From positions 120,810 to 184,809 of the forward strand of contig NZ_MAXF01000136.1 in NCBI RefSeq assembly GCF_001704635.1: a stretch of 64,000 nt of DNA. Reading direction: 5' to 3'. The notes under the pieces are model-generated. The model was given only the letters and a program-made list of their open reading frames with translations. It made no database searches and was not told the origin of the DNA. This document shows positions 40,767 through 48,857 of this stretch, one piece after another. Source of the DNA: Streptomyces sparsogenes (GTDB lineage Bacteria > Actinomycetota > Actinomycetes > Streptomycetales > Streptomycetaceae). Positions within the stretch are counted from its first letter, which is position 1. Each line of letters opens with the position of its first letter. Both the position numbers and the translations under genes were made by a program.

Positions 40767-41219
40767 TCACGCGTCGGCGGTGGTGACGCGGAAGACCGGG
40801 TGCAGCGGGGAGATCCGGGCCAGCTCCTCGTCCGACGACTTCCCGGTCACCCCGTCGAAGAACTGGCTCACCTCCCAGCCCCAGCGGACCAGATAGGCGC
40901 GCAGCGCCTCGGTCTTCTCCGCGCCCTCCGGCAGCTCGGTGGCGGTGAAGGTCTGCGTACGGCGCCCGACCCGCAGCCGGCCGCCCCCGGCCGCCCGCAT
41001 GTTGCGCACCCACTGGGTGGTGCCGCGGGCGGAGACCAGGTAGCGCTCGCCCTGAAGCGGAAGCGGATTGACGGGGACCCGTCGCCACTCGCCGCTCGAC
41101 CGGCCGACGACGGACAGCTCGGCGGCGCCGAAGAGGCTCAGTCCGCGCCGGGCGAGCCAGGCCACGGTCGCGTGGAAGGGGGCCTCGAACCGGCTGGGCT
41201 TGATGTAGTGCTGCGACAT
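40767..41219 (-). CDS. Deazaflavin (F420)-dependent nitroreductase-family protein
   Basis: 150 aa from ATG with GGGAGGA upstream. DDN/split-beta-barrel pattern: RFEAPFHATVAWLARRGLSLFGAAELSVVGRSSGEWRRVPVNPLPLQGERYLVSARGTTQWVRNMRAAGGGRLR. Family members use F420H2 to reduce quinones or nitro compounds. Divergent from a TetR gene with a shared set of TetR-type operators, so its expression is probably induced by a TetR ligand. Confidence 0.88.
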   Translation of the reverse strand: MSQHYIKPSRFEAPFHATVAWLARRGLSLFGAAELSVVGRSSGEWRRVPVNPLPLQGERYLVSARGTTQWVRNMRAAGGGRLRVGRRTQTFTATELPEGAEKTEALRAYLVRWGWEVSQFFDGVTGKSSDEELARISPLHPVFRVTTADA

Positions 41220-41242
41220 GACGTCCTCCCGTGATCCGTTAT

Positions 41243-41310
41243 GAGAGCACTGCTCTCGTCGGAGAGCAGTGTGCATGACGTCGGGGTCGCAAAGCAAGAG
41301 CACCGCTCTC
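41243..41310. promoter_or_regulatory. Two TetR-type operators in the divergent leader
   Basis: Site 1 GAGAGCACTGCTCTC (41243-41257) is a 15-bp palindrome. Site 2 AAGAGCACCGCTCTC (41296-41310) differs by two bases. A half-site GAGAGCAGTG lies between them. Both sites are within 110 bp of the two divergent starts. Confidence 0.75.
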
Positions 41311-41350
41311 GTTGTTGGCTGGTGCTCCATCGAGTGAGACACTGTCCGTC

Positions 41351-42064
41351 ATGAGTGCGATCCAAGGGGCCAGGGAACGGGCCCGTGCCGAAGTGACCGC
41401 CGCCATCAAGGAAGAAGCGCGCCGCCAAGTGGCCCGCGAGGGCGCGGTCAAGCTGTCGCTGCGCGCCGTCGCCCGCGAGCTGGGCATGGTCTCCTCCGCG
41501 CTCTACCGCTACTTCCCGAGCCGTGACGACCTGCTGACCGCGCTCATCGTGGACGCGTACGACGCCCTCGGCGCGGCCGCCGAAGGGGCCCTGGCGACGG
41601 CGGACGGCCGGGAGCCCCTCGAGCGGTGGAGCGCGGTCTGCCGGGCCGTACGGGAGTGGGCGCTGGCCCATCCGCACGAGTACGCGCTCATCTACGGCTC
41701 CCCGGTGCCCGGCTACTCCGCCCCCCAGGCCACGGTCGTGCCCGCCTCCCGGGTGGCCCTGGCCCTGCTCACCGTCGTCCTAGACGCCCACGCCGCCGGC
41801 GCCCTGCGCGCGCCCGAGGGGGCCGTGGTCCCCGAGGCGGTGGGGGCCGACGCCCGCGCGCTGGCCGGGACCCTGGGGATCGAGCTGCCCGAAGCGGCGC
41901 TCACGGGGTTCACCGCGGCCTGGGCGCAGCTGTTCGGCCTGGTCAGCTTTGAGGTCTTCGGCCAGTTCAACAAGGTCGTCGAGGCGCGCGAGGAGTTCTT
42001 CGCCCATGCCGTCGCGGCCCTCGGCCGCGCGACCGGCCTGCCCTGGACCAGTCAATCCGATTGA
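41351..42064 (+). CDS. TetR-family transcriptional regulator
   Basis: 237 aa from ATG 41351; a codon start at 41312 would add 13 residues but has no ribosome site. Helix-turn-helix VKLSLRAVARELGMVSSALYRYFPSRDDLLTAL. C-terminal ligand domain is of the TetR_C_13-like type (WALAHPHEYALIYGSPVPGYSAP...FTAAWAQLFGLVSFEVFGQF). Expected to repress itself and the divergent deazaflavin reductase through the GAGAGCA-type palindromes. Confidence 0.9.
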   Translation: MSAIQGARERARAEVTAAIKEEARRQVAREGAVKLSLRAVARELGMVSSALYRYFPSRDDLLTALIVDAYDALGAAAEGALATADGREPLERWSAVCRAVREWALAHPHEYALIYGSPVPGYSAPQATVVPASRVALALLTVVLDAHAAGALRAPEGAVVPEAVGADARALAGTLGIELPEAALTGFTAAWAQLFGLVSFEVFGQFNKVVEAREEFFAHAVAALGRATGLPWTSQSD

Positions 42065-42103
42065 TCACGTGATCCCTGATCACCTGATCGCCTGATCACG
42101 TGG

Positions 42104-44251
42104 TCAGGCGTCGGCGGGGCGCACCTCGTCCGGCACCCGCACCAGATGCAGTGCCGTGCTCGCCCAGTCGCCCGACGGCAGGTCGAGGTCGAGCCCGTAC
42201 CCCGTCAGCACGGCCGCGTGGTGCACCGTGCCGGTCACCGTGTCGCGGTAGCGGGCGCCGGGCACCAGGTCGCGGAGCCGGACGGGGAGGCGCGGGGTGC
42301 CGTGCCGGGGGCTGCGCCGGTAGGCGAGCAGCAGCAGCTCCGAAGCGTCGTCGGCGAGGTACTGGACGGCCGTGGGCCCCTCGCCGAGCGGCTCGGTGAG
42401 CCGGTACTGGCGGCCCCGCTGGACCAGGTGGCGGACCTTCTTGTAGGCCGCCACCAGCTCGGCCGACTCGACGAGTTCCTCCTCCGACCAGCGGGTCAGG
42501 TCGCCGCCGATACCGAGCAGGCCGGCCATGGCGACGTGGAAGCGGAAGCGCAGCGGCACCGAGTGGCCGGTGAGCTGGTTGGGCACGTCGGTCACCCACG
42601 CGGACATCACCCGCGCCGGATAGACCTGGCTGAAGCCGTGCTGGATGACCAGGCGGTCCACCGCGTCGGTGTTGTCGGACACCCACGCCTGGTCGGTGCG
42701 GGCGAGGATGCCCAGGTCGACGCGTCCCCCGCCGCCGCTGCAGGTCTCGATGCGCAGCCGCGGGTGCTCGGCGCGGAGCCGGTCGAGGACGCCGTAGAGG
42801 TTGGCGACATACCGGGTCCACAGCCGGTCGTTGCCGTCGCGGTGGCCGGGCCAGCCCGCCTCGCCGAAGGCGCGGTTCATGTCCCACTTGAGGAAGTCGA
42901 CGCCGTGGCCGGCGATCAGCCGGGTCAGCCAGCCGTGCGCCCAGTCGGCGACGTCGTCGCGGGCGAAGTTGAGCACGAGCTGGTTGCGCAGCTCGGTGCG
43001 CTCGCGGCCCGGCACATGCAGCACCCAGTCCGGGTGCGCGCGGTACAGATCGCTGTCGGGGTTGACCATCTCCGGCTCGACCCAGACGCCGAACCGCATG
43101 CCGAGGTCGTGCACCGCCTGTGCGAGCGGGCCGAGGCCGGCCGGGAACCGGTCGGGCGCCGGGGACCAGTCGCCGAGGCCCGCCCGGTCGCTGCGGCGGG
43201 CGCCGAACCAGCCGTCGTCCACGACGTACAGCTCGACGCCGATCCGAGCGGCGCGCTCGGCCAGCGCCTTCTGTCCGGCCTCGTCGACGTCGAAGCCGGT
43301 GGCCTCCCAGGAGTTGTACAGCACGGGGGCCGGTTCGGCGGGGTGGGGCAGCACATGGGTCCGGACGTAGGAGTGCCAGGCGCGGCTCGCCGCTCCGAAG
43401 CCGCCCTCGCTGTAGAGGCCGGCGAAGACGGGGGTGGTGAACTCCTCCCCCGGCGCGAGCGGCACGCACGTCCCGTCGTGGCCGGCGCCGCCCGTGAGAC
43501 CGGCGCGGCCGTCCGGGGTGCGCTGCACGGTGACCCGCCAGCTGCCGCTCCAGGCGAGGACGGCGCTCCACACCGGGCCGTGGTCCTCGCCGGCCGCCCC
43601 GCCGTCGAGCATGACCCAGGGGTTGGCGTGGTGGCTGGTGATGCCGCGCCGGCTGGTCAGCACGGTCTCGCCGAACGGCAGGGGGTCGCGGCGCAGTTGC
43701 GTCTCGGCCGACCACTGCCCCGTGACGTGGCTCAGCCGGTAGCCGGCCAGGGGCGGCAGGGTCCAGGCGGCGGAGTCGGCCCGCAGCAGCTCCAGGGGTT
43801 CGTGGCCGGTGTTGTGCAGCACGGTCCAGCGTTCGATCACATCGGTGTCGTCACGGACCCGGTAGTGCAGGGCGACCCGCAGCGGACGGAGCCGGTCGCG
43901 GAACTCCAGCACGAGTTCGGCGCTGCCGGGCACGTCGGTGAGGACGCGGTGTCCCGTGGGCCGCCACTCGAAACCGCGGGTGCCGTCGGGGTGGCGTACC
44001 TGGAGCGACGGCGGACCGTAGCGGGTGCCACCGTCGACCGGCAGCTCCTCGCCCACCGGCGGCCGGCCCTCGAAGCTGCTCGGCGGGTCCCCGGCGGGGA
44101 CGGCCAGCGCGTCCGCCTCCGTCGTGGTCAGCCGCGGTCCCCAGGCGAGGTGGCAGGGCGCGCCGCTGTCGTCGATCCACAGCGCATAGGACGTACGCGG
44201 GGTGGTCAGCAGCCAGACGCCGGTGTCCGGGGAGCGGTGGATGAGCGGCAT
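42104..44251 (-). CDS. Alpha-galactosidase, GH36, intracellular
   Basis: 715 aa. N-terminal beta-supersandwich, central TIM barrel with nucleophile D457 in FLKWDMNR and acid/base D526 in WVSDNTDA, the GH36 CSGGGGRVDLG loop, and a C-terminal beta domain. No signal peptide, so it acts on imported alpha-galactosides such as melibiose or raffinose-type sugars. Divergent from the ROK regulator that heads the transporter operon. Ribosome site GAGG. Confidence 0.93.
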   Translation of the reverse strand: MPLIHRSPDTGVWLLTTPRTSYALWIDDSGAPCHLAWGPRLTTTEADALAVPAGDPPSSFEGRPPVGEELPVDGGTRYGPPSLQVRHPDGTRGFEWRPTGHRVLTDVPGSAELVLEFRDRLRPLRVALHYRVRDDTDVIERWTVLHNTGHEPLELLRADSAAWTLPPLAGYRLSHVTGQWSAETQLRRDPLPFGETVLTSRRGITSHHANPWVMLDGGAAGEDHGPVWSAVLAWSGSWRVTVQRTPDGRAGLTGGAGHDGTCVPLAPGEEFTTPVFAGLYSEGGFGAASRAWHSYVRTHVLPHPAEPAPVLYNSWEATGFDVDEAGQKALAERAARIGVELYVVDDGWFGARRSDRAGLGDWSPAPDRFPAGLGPLAQAVHDLGMRFGVWVEPEMVNPDSDLYRAHPDWVLHVPGRERTELRNQLVLNFARDDVADWAHGWLTRLIAGHGVDFLKWDMNRAFGEAGWPGHRDGNDRLWTRYVANLYGVLDRLRAEHPRLRIETCSGGGGRVDLGILARTDQAWVSDNTDAVDRLVIQHGFSQVYPARVMSAWVTDVPNQLTGHSVPLRFRFHVAMAGLLGIGGDLTRWSEEELVESAELVAAYKKVRHLVQRGRQYRLTEPLGEGPTAVQYLADDASELLLLAYRRSPRHGTPRLPVRLRDLVPGARYRDTVTGTVHHAAVLTGYGLDLDLPSGDWASTALHLVRVPDEVRPADA

Positions 44252-44394
44252 GGGACCTCACGATCAGAGGGTCAGCGAATGCTCAGCAGAGCCAAGCGCC
44301 TCCTTCAATAAGGTGTCAACCCCCGTGCTGCGGCCAGGCTTTCGAAGGAGTCGCACGTGAAGCGCCGGTCCTTGAACGGATTCTGATTCTTTCA

Positions 44395-44423
44395 TTGACA
44401 GCAGAAAATATGAGTCATAGGTT
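44395..44423 (+). promoter_or_regulatory. Leaderless promoter of the ROK regulator and transporter operon
   Basis: TTGACA (44395-44400) and TAGGTT (44418-44423), spacing 17 bp, ending 7 nt before ATG 44431. The layout fixes the start of the regulator and places earlier in-frame TTG/ATG codons inside the promoter. On the opposite strand a second TTGACA lies at about 44319-44314, facing the GH36 gene. Confidence 0.65.
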
Positions 44424-44430
44424 CCCGGCC

Positions 44431-45606
44431 ATGCCGTCGACCTCCCGTGTCGAGGCGTTCCCGGTCAACACGCCGGCCGCCTCCCAGATCTTCACCACCG
44501 TCCTGTCCCATGGCCCGCTCACCCGGCTGGAGGCGGCCCGGCGGGCCGGGCTCTCCCCGGCCGCCGTGACCAAGGCCGTCCGCCCGCTGCTGGAGGCCGG
44601 CTATCTGCTGGAGGACGCCAACGACGAGGCGCGCCCGGCGCTCGGCCGCCCGGCGAACCTCGTGCGGGTCGACGGCGGGCGGGCCCTGTTCATCGGTCTG
44701 AAGGTGACCGGCGACGAGATCATCGGGGTGCTCGCCGACCTGTGCTGCCGCATCCGCGTCGCCCGCCGCGTGCCGCTGCGCGGCCGGGAGCCGGGGCAGG
44801 TGCTGACCGTGGCGGCGGAGCTGGTGCAGGAGCTGCTCACCGAGGCCGACGGTTTCGGGGTGCGGGTCCAGGGCCTCGGCATCGCCGTCTCCGGCGACGT
44901 GGACCGGGCCGAGGGGACCGTGCGCTACTCGCCGTTCCTGGAGTGGCGCGATGTGCTGCTGGCCGAACTGGCCACGATGACCTGCGGGTTGCCGACCACC
45001 GTGGACAACGACGTACGCGCCCTCACCGTGGCCGAGCAGTGGTTCGGCGACGGCGTGGGGCTGTCCGACTTCGCCCTCGTCACCGTCGGCGCCGGCATCG
45101 GCTGCGGTCTGGTGGTGCACGGCCGCGTCGTCGCCGGCGCACACGGCGTCGCGGGCGAGATCGGCCATGTCACGGTGGACCCGGCCGGCCCGCCCTGCCA
45201 CTGCGGCAACCGCGGCTGTGTGGAGGCGATCGCGGCCGACCCGGCGATCGTCGCCCAGGTCCGCGAGGTGACCGGCAGCGAGGTCGCCGACATCGCCGAA
45301 GCCATCGAACTGGCCCACCGGGGTGACGCCGGCGCCCGCGCCGTCTACGCGAAGGCGGGAGAGGCGATCGGCCGGGGCATCGCCACGGTGGCCAACCTGC
45401 TCGGCCCCGCACGCGTGCTCATCTCCGGCGAGGGGCTGGCCGCCTACGACCTGTTCGCCGAGCAGATCCGCGACGCCTTCACCGCGGCGGCCTTCGGCTC
45501 CGCCGCCCGGTGCGACGTCCACACCCGCCCGCTGCCCTTCGAGGAGTGGGCACGCGGCGCCGCCGCCACCGCGATCCAGTCCTTCATCACAGCAGACCCG
45601 AACTGA
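44431..45606 (+). CDS. ROK-family transcriptional regulator
   Basis: 391 aa, leaderless ATG 44431. N-terminal winged helix about residues 12-70 (SQIFTTVLSHGPLTRLEAARRAGLSPAAVTKAVRPLLEAGYL), then a ROK fold with VTVGAGIGCGLVVHG, GEIGHVTVD and the zinc site CHCGNRGCVE. Regulates sugar uptake genes in response to a sugar or its phosphate. It is the first gene of the transporter operon (19 bp before the binding protein) and divergent from the GH36 gene, so it probably controls both. Confidence 0.9.
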   Translation: MPSTSRVEAFPVNTPAASQIFTTVLSHGPLTRLEAARRAGLSPAAVTKAVRPLLEAGYLLEDANDEARPALGRPANLVRVDGGRALFIGLKVTGDEIIGVLADLCCRIRVARRVPLRGREPGQVLTVAAELVQELLTEADGFGVRVQGLGIAVSGDVDRAEGTVRYSPFLEWRDVLLAELATMTCGLPTTVDNDVRALTVAEQWFGDGVGLSDFALVTVGAGIGCGLVVHGRVVAGAHGVAGEIGHVTVDPAGPPCHCGNRGCVEAIAADPAIVAQVREVTGSEVADIAEAIELAHRGDAGARAVYAKAGEAIGRGIATVANLLGPARVLISGEGLAAYDLFAEQIRDAFTAAAFGSAARCDVHTRPLPFEEWARGAAATAIQSFITADPN

Positions 45607-45624
45607 CACGCACGAGGAGCAACA

Positions 45625-46938
45625 ATGACGCAGCAGAGCCGCACCTCCCCGGCTGCGCGTGGTCCCGGCCGCCGCACGGTCGTCGGCAGCATGCTCGGTG
45701 TCGGGGCGGCCGCCCTGGCGGCACCGGTCCTCACCGCCTGCGGCGGAGGGCCCGGGTCCGACCCCAAGACGGTCACCTTCGGCTCCAACGGCGCCGACGC
45801 CACGCCCAAGTCCGCCTACGCGGCGCTCACCTCGGCTTTCTCCAAGGACTCCGGCCTGAAGGTGAAGACGAACACCGTCGACCACGACACCTTCCAGAAG
45901 AGCATCACCAGCTACCTCCAGGGCACCCCGGACGACGTCTTCACCTGGTTCGCCGGCTACCGCATGCGGCACTTCGCCAAGAAGAGACTGTGCAGCCCGA
46001 TCGACGACGTCTGGGAGACGATCGGCGGCGGTTTCAGCGAGGCGACCAAGCAGCTGTGCCGCGGCGAGGACGGCAAGTACTACTTCGTGCCGCTGTACAA
46101 CTACCCGTGGGCCGTGTTCTACCGCCGCAGCCTCTTCCGGGAACGCGGATACCAGGTCCCGCGGAAGTGGGACGAGTTCGTCGCCCTGGCCAAGCGGATG
46201 AAGCGGGACGGCCTGTCCCCGATCGCCTCCGGCTACGGCGGCGGCGACAGCTGGTCCGTCCTCGGCGCCTTCGACTACCTGAACCTGCGCGCCAACGGCT
46301 ACGACTTCCACATGCGGCTGATGCACGGCCAGGTCTCCTGGACCGACAGGCGCGCCGCCCGCGTCCTCGACCTCTGGCGCGAACTGACCCCCTACTACCA
46401 GAGCGGTGCCGGCGGCAGGTCCTGGCAGGACGCGGCGCAGTCCCTGCTCGACAAGAAGTCCGGCATGGCCGTCATCGGTCTGTTCGTCGGCCAGCAGATC
46501 ACCGACGAGAAGATACGCGACGACATCGACTTCTTCCCCTTCCCCGAGATCGACGCCGCGCACGGCCAGGACGCCGTCGAGGCGCCCACCGACGGGTTCA
46601 TGCTCAGCCGCCGGCCCAGGAACGCGGACGGCGCGCGGAAGTTCCTGGAGTTCCTGGGCAGTGCCCGCGCCGAGCGGCAGTACATGGGCGTCGACCCGAG
46701 CAACCTCGCGGTCCACGAGAAGGCGGACACGTCCTCGTACAACGCCCTGCAGAAGAAGTCCGCCCGGCTCATCGCCTCGGCCCGGCACATCAGCCAGTTC
46801 GCCGACCGCGACAGCGACCCCGGCTTCGTCGCCACCGTCCTGCTGCCCGGACTGACCCAGTGGCTCGGCCACCCCGACGACGGCGCCGGCACGCTGAAGC
46901 GGATCGAGTCGCAACGCGCGCGTTTCTTCACGGTCTGA
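45625..46938 (+). CDS. ABC transporter sugar-binding lipoprotein
   Basis: 437 aa with GAGGAG ribosome site. Twin-arginine-like GRRTVVGSMLGVGAAALAAPVL and lipobox LTAC (cysteine at about 39) give a membrane-anchored lipoprotein. The rest is a family-1 extracellular solute-binding fold (TVDHDTFQKSITSYLQGTPDDVFTWFAGYRMRHFAKK, WDEFVALAKRMKRDGLSPIASGYGGG, SYNALQKKSARLIASARHI). Presumed ligand is an alpha-galactoside, from the flanking GH36 and GH27 genes. Confidence 0.9.
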   Translation: MTQQSRTSPAARGPGRRTVVGSMLGVGAAALAAPVLTACGGGPGSDPKTVTFGSNGADATPKSAYAALTSAFSKDSGLKVKTNTVDHDTFQKSITSYLQGTPDDVFTWFAGYRMRHFAKKRLCSPIDDVWETIGGGFSEATKQLCRGEDGKYYFVPLYNYPWAVFYRRSLFRERGYQVPRKWDEFVALAKRMKRDGLSPIASGYGGGDSWSVLGAFDYLNLRANGYDFHMRLMHGQVSWTDRRAARVLDLWRELTPYYQSGAGGRSWQDAAQSLLDKKSGMAVIGLFVGQQITDEKIRDDIDFFPFPEIDAAHGQDAVEAPTDGFMLSRRPRNADGARKFLEFLGSARAERQYMGVDPSNLAVHEKADTSSYNALQKKSARLIASARHISQFADRDSDPGFVATVLLPGLTQWLGHPDDGAGTLKRIESQRARFFTV

Positions 46939-46961
46939 CCAGGACCGGAAAGGCCCCCACC

Positions 46962-47885
46962 GTGTCCTCTCCGCCCACCGCCCCGCACCGGCCCGGCCGC
47001 CTGGGCACCGGTGACCGCCTGTTCCTGACCGCGGTCATCGGCATTCCGGTCCTCGCCCTGCTGGTCCTCGTCTGGCTCCCCGCGCTCGCCTCGGTGGCGC
47101 TGTCCTTCACCAGCTGGGACGGCATCGACCTCGGCGACATCCACTGGACCGGGCTCGACAACTACCACCAGATCCTCACCAACTACCCGCCGTTCTGGCC
47201 GGCGGTGCGGCACAACGTGATCTGGCTGCTGTTCACCGCGCTGCTGCCGACCCCGTTCGGCATCTTCCTCGCCTACCAGCTCGACAAGAAGATCCGCTTC
47301 ACCAGGATCTACCAGACCGCGATCTTCCTGCCGATGGTGCTGTCCCTGGCCGTCGTGGGGTTCATCTGGGAGATCATCTACAACCCCGACACCGGACTGC
47401 TGAACAGCGTCCTCGGGACGGCCGGCGCCGGTCACCCCGTCGACTGGCTCGGCGACCCCGACCTGAACCTGTGGGCCGTCCTGGTCGCCTCCGGCTGGCG
47501 GCACACCGGCTACATCATGATCCTCTACCTGGCCGGCCTGAAGGGCTTCGACCCGGCGCTGAAGGAGGCCGCGGCGCTGGACGGGGCCAACGGCCGCCAG
47601 ACCTTCCTGCGCGTCGTCTTCCAGGCGCTGAAACCCGTCAACATCATCATCCTGGTGGTGACGGTGATGGAGTCGCTGCGCGCCTTCGACATCGTCTACG
47701 TCCTCGGCGGCGGCGTCGGCAGCAAACCCGGCATGGAACTGCTGTCCCTGCTGATCACCGACAACATCATCGGCGAGTCCGGTCACATCGGTTACGGGTC
47801 CGCGCTCGCGGTCGTCCTCCTGCTGGTCTCCCTGGCCGCGATCGGCACGTTCCTCGTCCAGACCTTCCGCAAGGAGGAACAGTGA
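46962..47885 (+). CDS. ABC sugar permease, MalF/UgpA type
   Basis: 307 aa from GTG. Six membrane spans; the EAA loop with EAAALDGANGRQTFLRVVFQALKP contacts the ATPase. First permease of the pair; the stop overlaps the second permease start (GTGA). Works with the lipoprotein at 45625. Confidence 0.9.
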   Translation: MSSPPTAPHRPGRLGTGDRLFLTAVIGIPVLALLVLVWLPALASVALSFTSWDGIDLGDIHWTGLDNYHQILTNYPPFWPAVRHNVIWLLFTALLPTPFGIFLAYQLDKKIRFTRIYQTAIFLPMVLSLAVVGFIWEIIYNPDTGLLNSVLGTAGAGHPVDWLGDPDLNLWAVLVASGWRHTGYIMILYLAGLKGFDPALKEAAALDGANGRQTFLRVVFQALKPVNIIILVVTVMESLRAFDIVYVLGGGVGSKPGMELLSLLITDNIIGESGHIGYGSALAVVLLLVSLAAIGTFLVQTFRKEEQ

Positions 47886-48805
47886 CCACCACCGCGGAGC
47901 GACGACCCACCCGGGCGCCGGCGGCCCGCCGGCCTGGCCCTGCGGGACCGCCCCGTCCCCGCCGCGACACCGGCCGCCACCTCCTGCTCGCGGGCGTCTC
48001 GCTGCTGTGGCTGATCCCGCTGCTGTGGGCCGTCTACACCTCCCTGAGGTCGTACGGCGACACCGCCCGGCACGGCTACTTCTCCTGGCCGCACGGCGTC
48101 GGCCTGGAGAACTACGCCGACGCCTGGACCCAGTCGGGCATGCCGCACTTCCTCCTCAACTCCCTCCTCATCACCGTCCCCTCGGTGCTGGGCACCCTGC
48201 TGTTCTCCGCGGCCGTCGCCTTCTTCGTCTCCCGTTTCGGCTTCCGCTTCAACCTGGCGCTGCTGATGCTGTTCACCGCGGGCAACCTGCTGCCCGCCCA
48301 GGTGCTCATCACCCCCCTGTACCGGCTGTACCTGCTGATCCCGCTCCCCGCCTGGATGAGCGACTCCCTGCTGCTGTACAACTCGGCCTGGGGCATCATC
48401 GCCATCCACATCGCCTACCAGTGCGGCTTCTGCACGTTCGTCCTCAGCAACTACATGAAGACGATCCCCAAGGAGATCTCCGAGGCCGCCGTCGTCGACG
48501 GCGCGCAGGTGTGGCGCCAGTTCTTCCAGATCATCCTGCCGCTGTGCCGCCCGGCCTTCGCCGCGCTGGCGACCCTGGAGTCCATCTGGATCTACAACGA
48601 CTTCTTCTGGCCGCTCACCCTCATCGAGACCGGCGACAAGCGGCCCATCACCTCCGCGCTGGCCAACCTCCAGGGCCAGTACTTCACCAACCCGAACCTG
48701 ATCGCGGCCGGCGCCCTGATGACCGCGATCCCCACCCTGCTGGTCTACTTCGCGCTCCAGCGCCAGTTCATCAGCGGCCTCACCATCGGCTCGGGCAAGG
48801 GCTGA
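47882..48805 (+). CDS. ABC sugar permease, MalG/UgpE type
   Basis: 307 aa from GTG overlapping the previous stop. Six spans after a Pro/Arg-rich cytoplasmic N-terminus (1-33); EAA loop EISEAAVVDGAQVWRQFFQIILPLCRP. No ATP-binding protein gene follows. Streptomyces commonly energise such importers with the shared ATPase MsiK encoded elsewhere. Confidence 0.9.
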   Translation: MTTTAERRPTRAPAARRPGPAGPPRPRRDTGRHLLLAGVSLLWLIPLLWAVYTSLRSYGDTARHGYFSWPHGVGLENYADAWTQSGMPHFLLNSLLITVPSVLGTLLFSAAVAFFVSRFGFRFNLALLMLFTAGNLLPAQVLITPLYRLYLLIPLPAWMSDSLLLYNSAWGIIAIHIAYQCGFCTFVLSNYMKTIPKEISEAAVVDGAQVWRQFFQIILPLCRPAFAALATLESIWIYNDFFWPLTLIETGDKRPITSALANLQGQYFTNPNLIAAGALMTAIPTLLVYFALQRQFISGLTIGSGKG

Positions 48806-48857
48806 GCCGCCCCGCGCACCACCCCCCGCCGCACCCCACCCCCAGGAGGTACGACCC

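Noticed and set aside
45625..48805. A complete ABC importer including its ATPase
   Set aside because: Only a binding protein and two permeases are encoded; no Walker A or ABC signature protein is present between 41000 and 61000.
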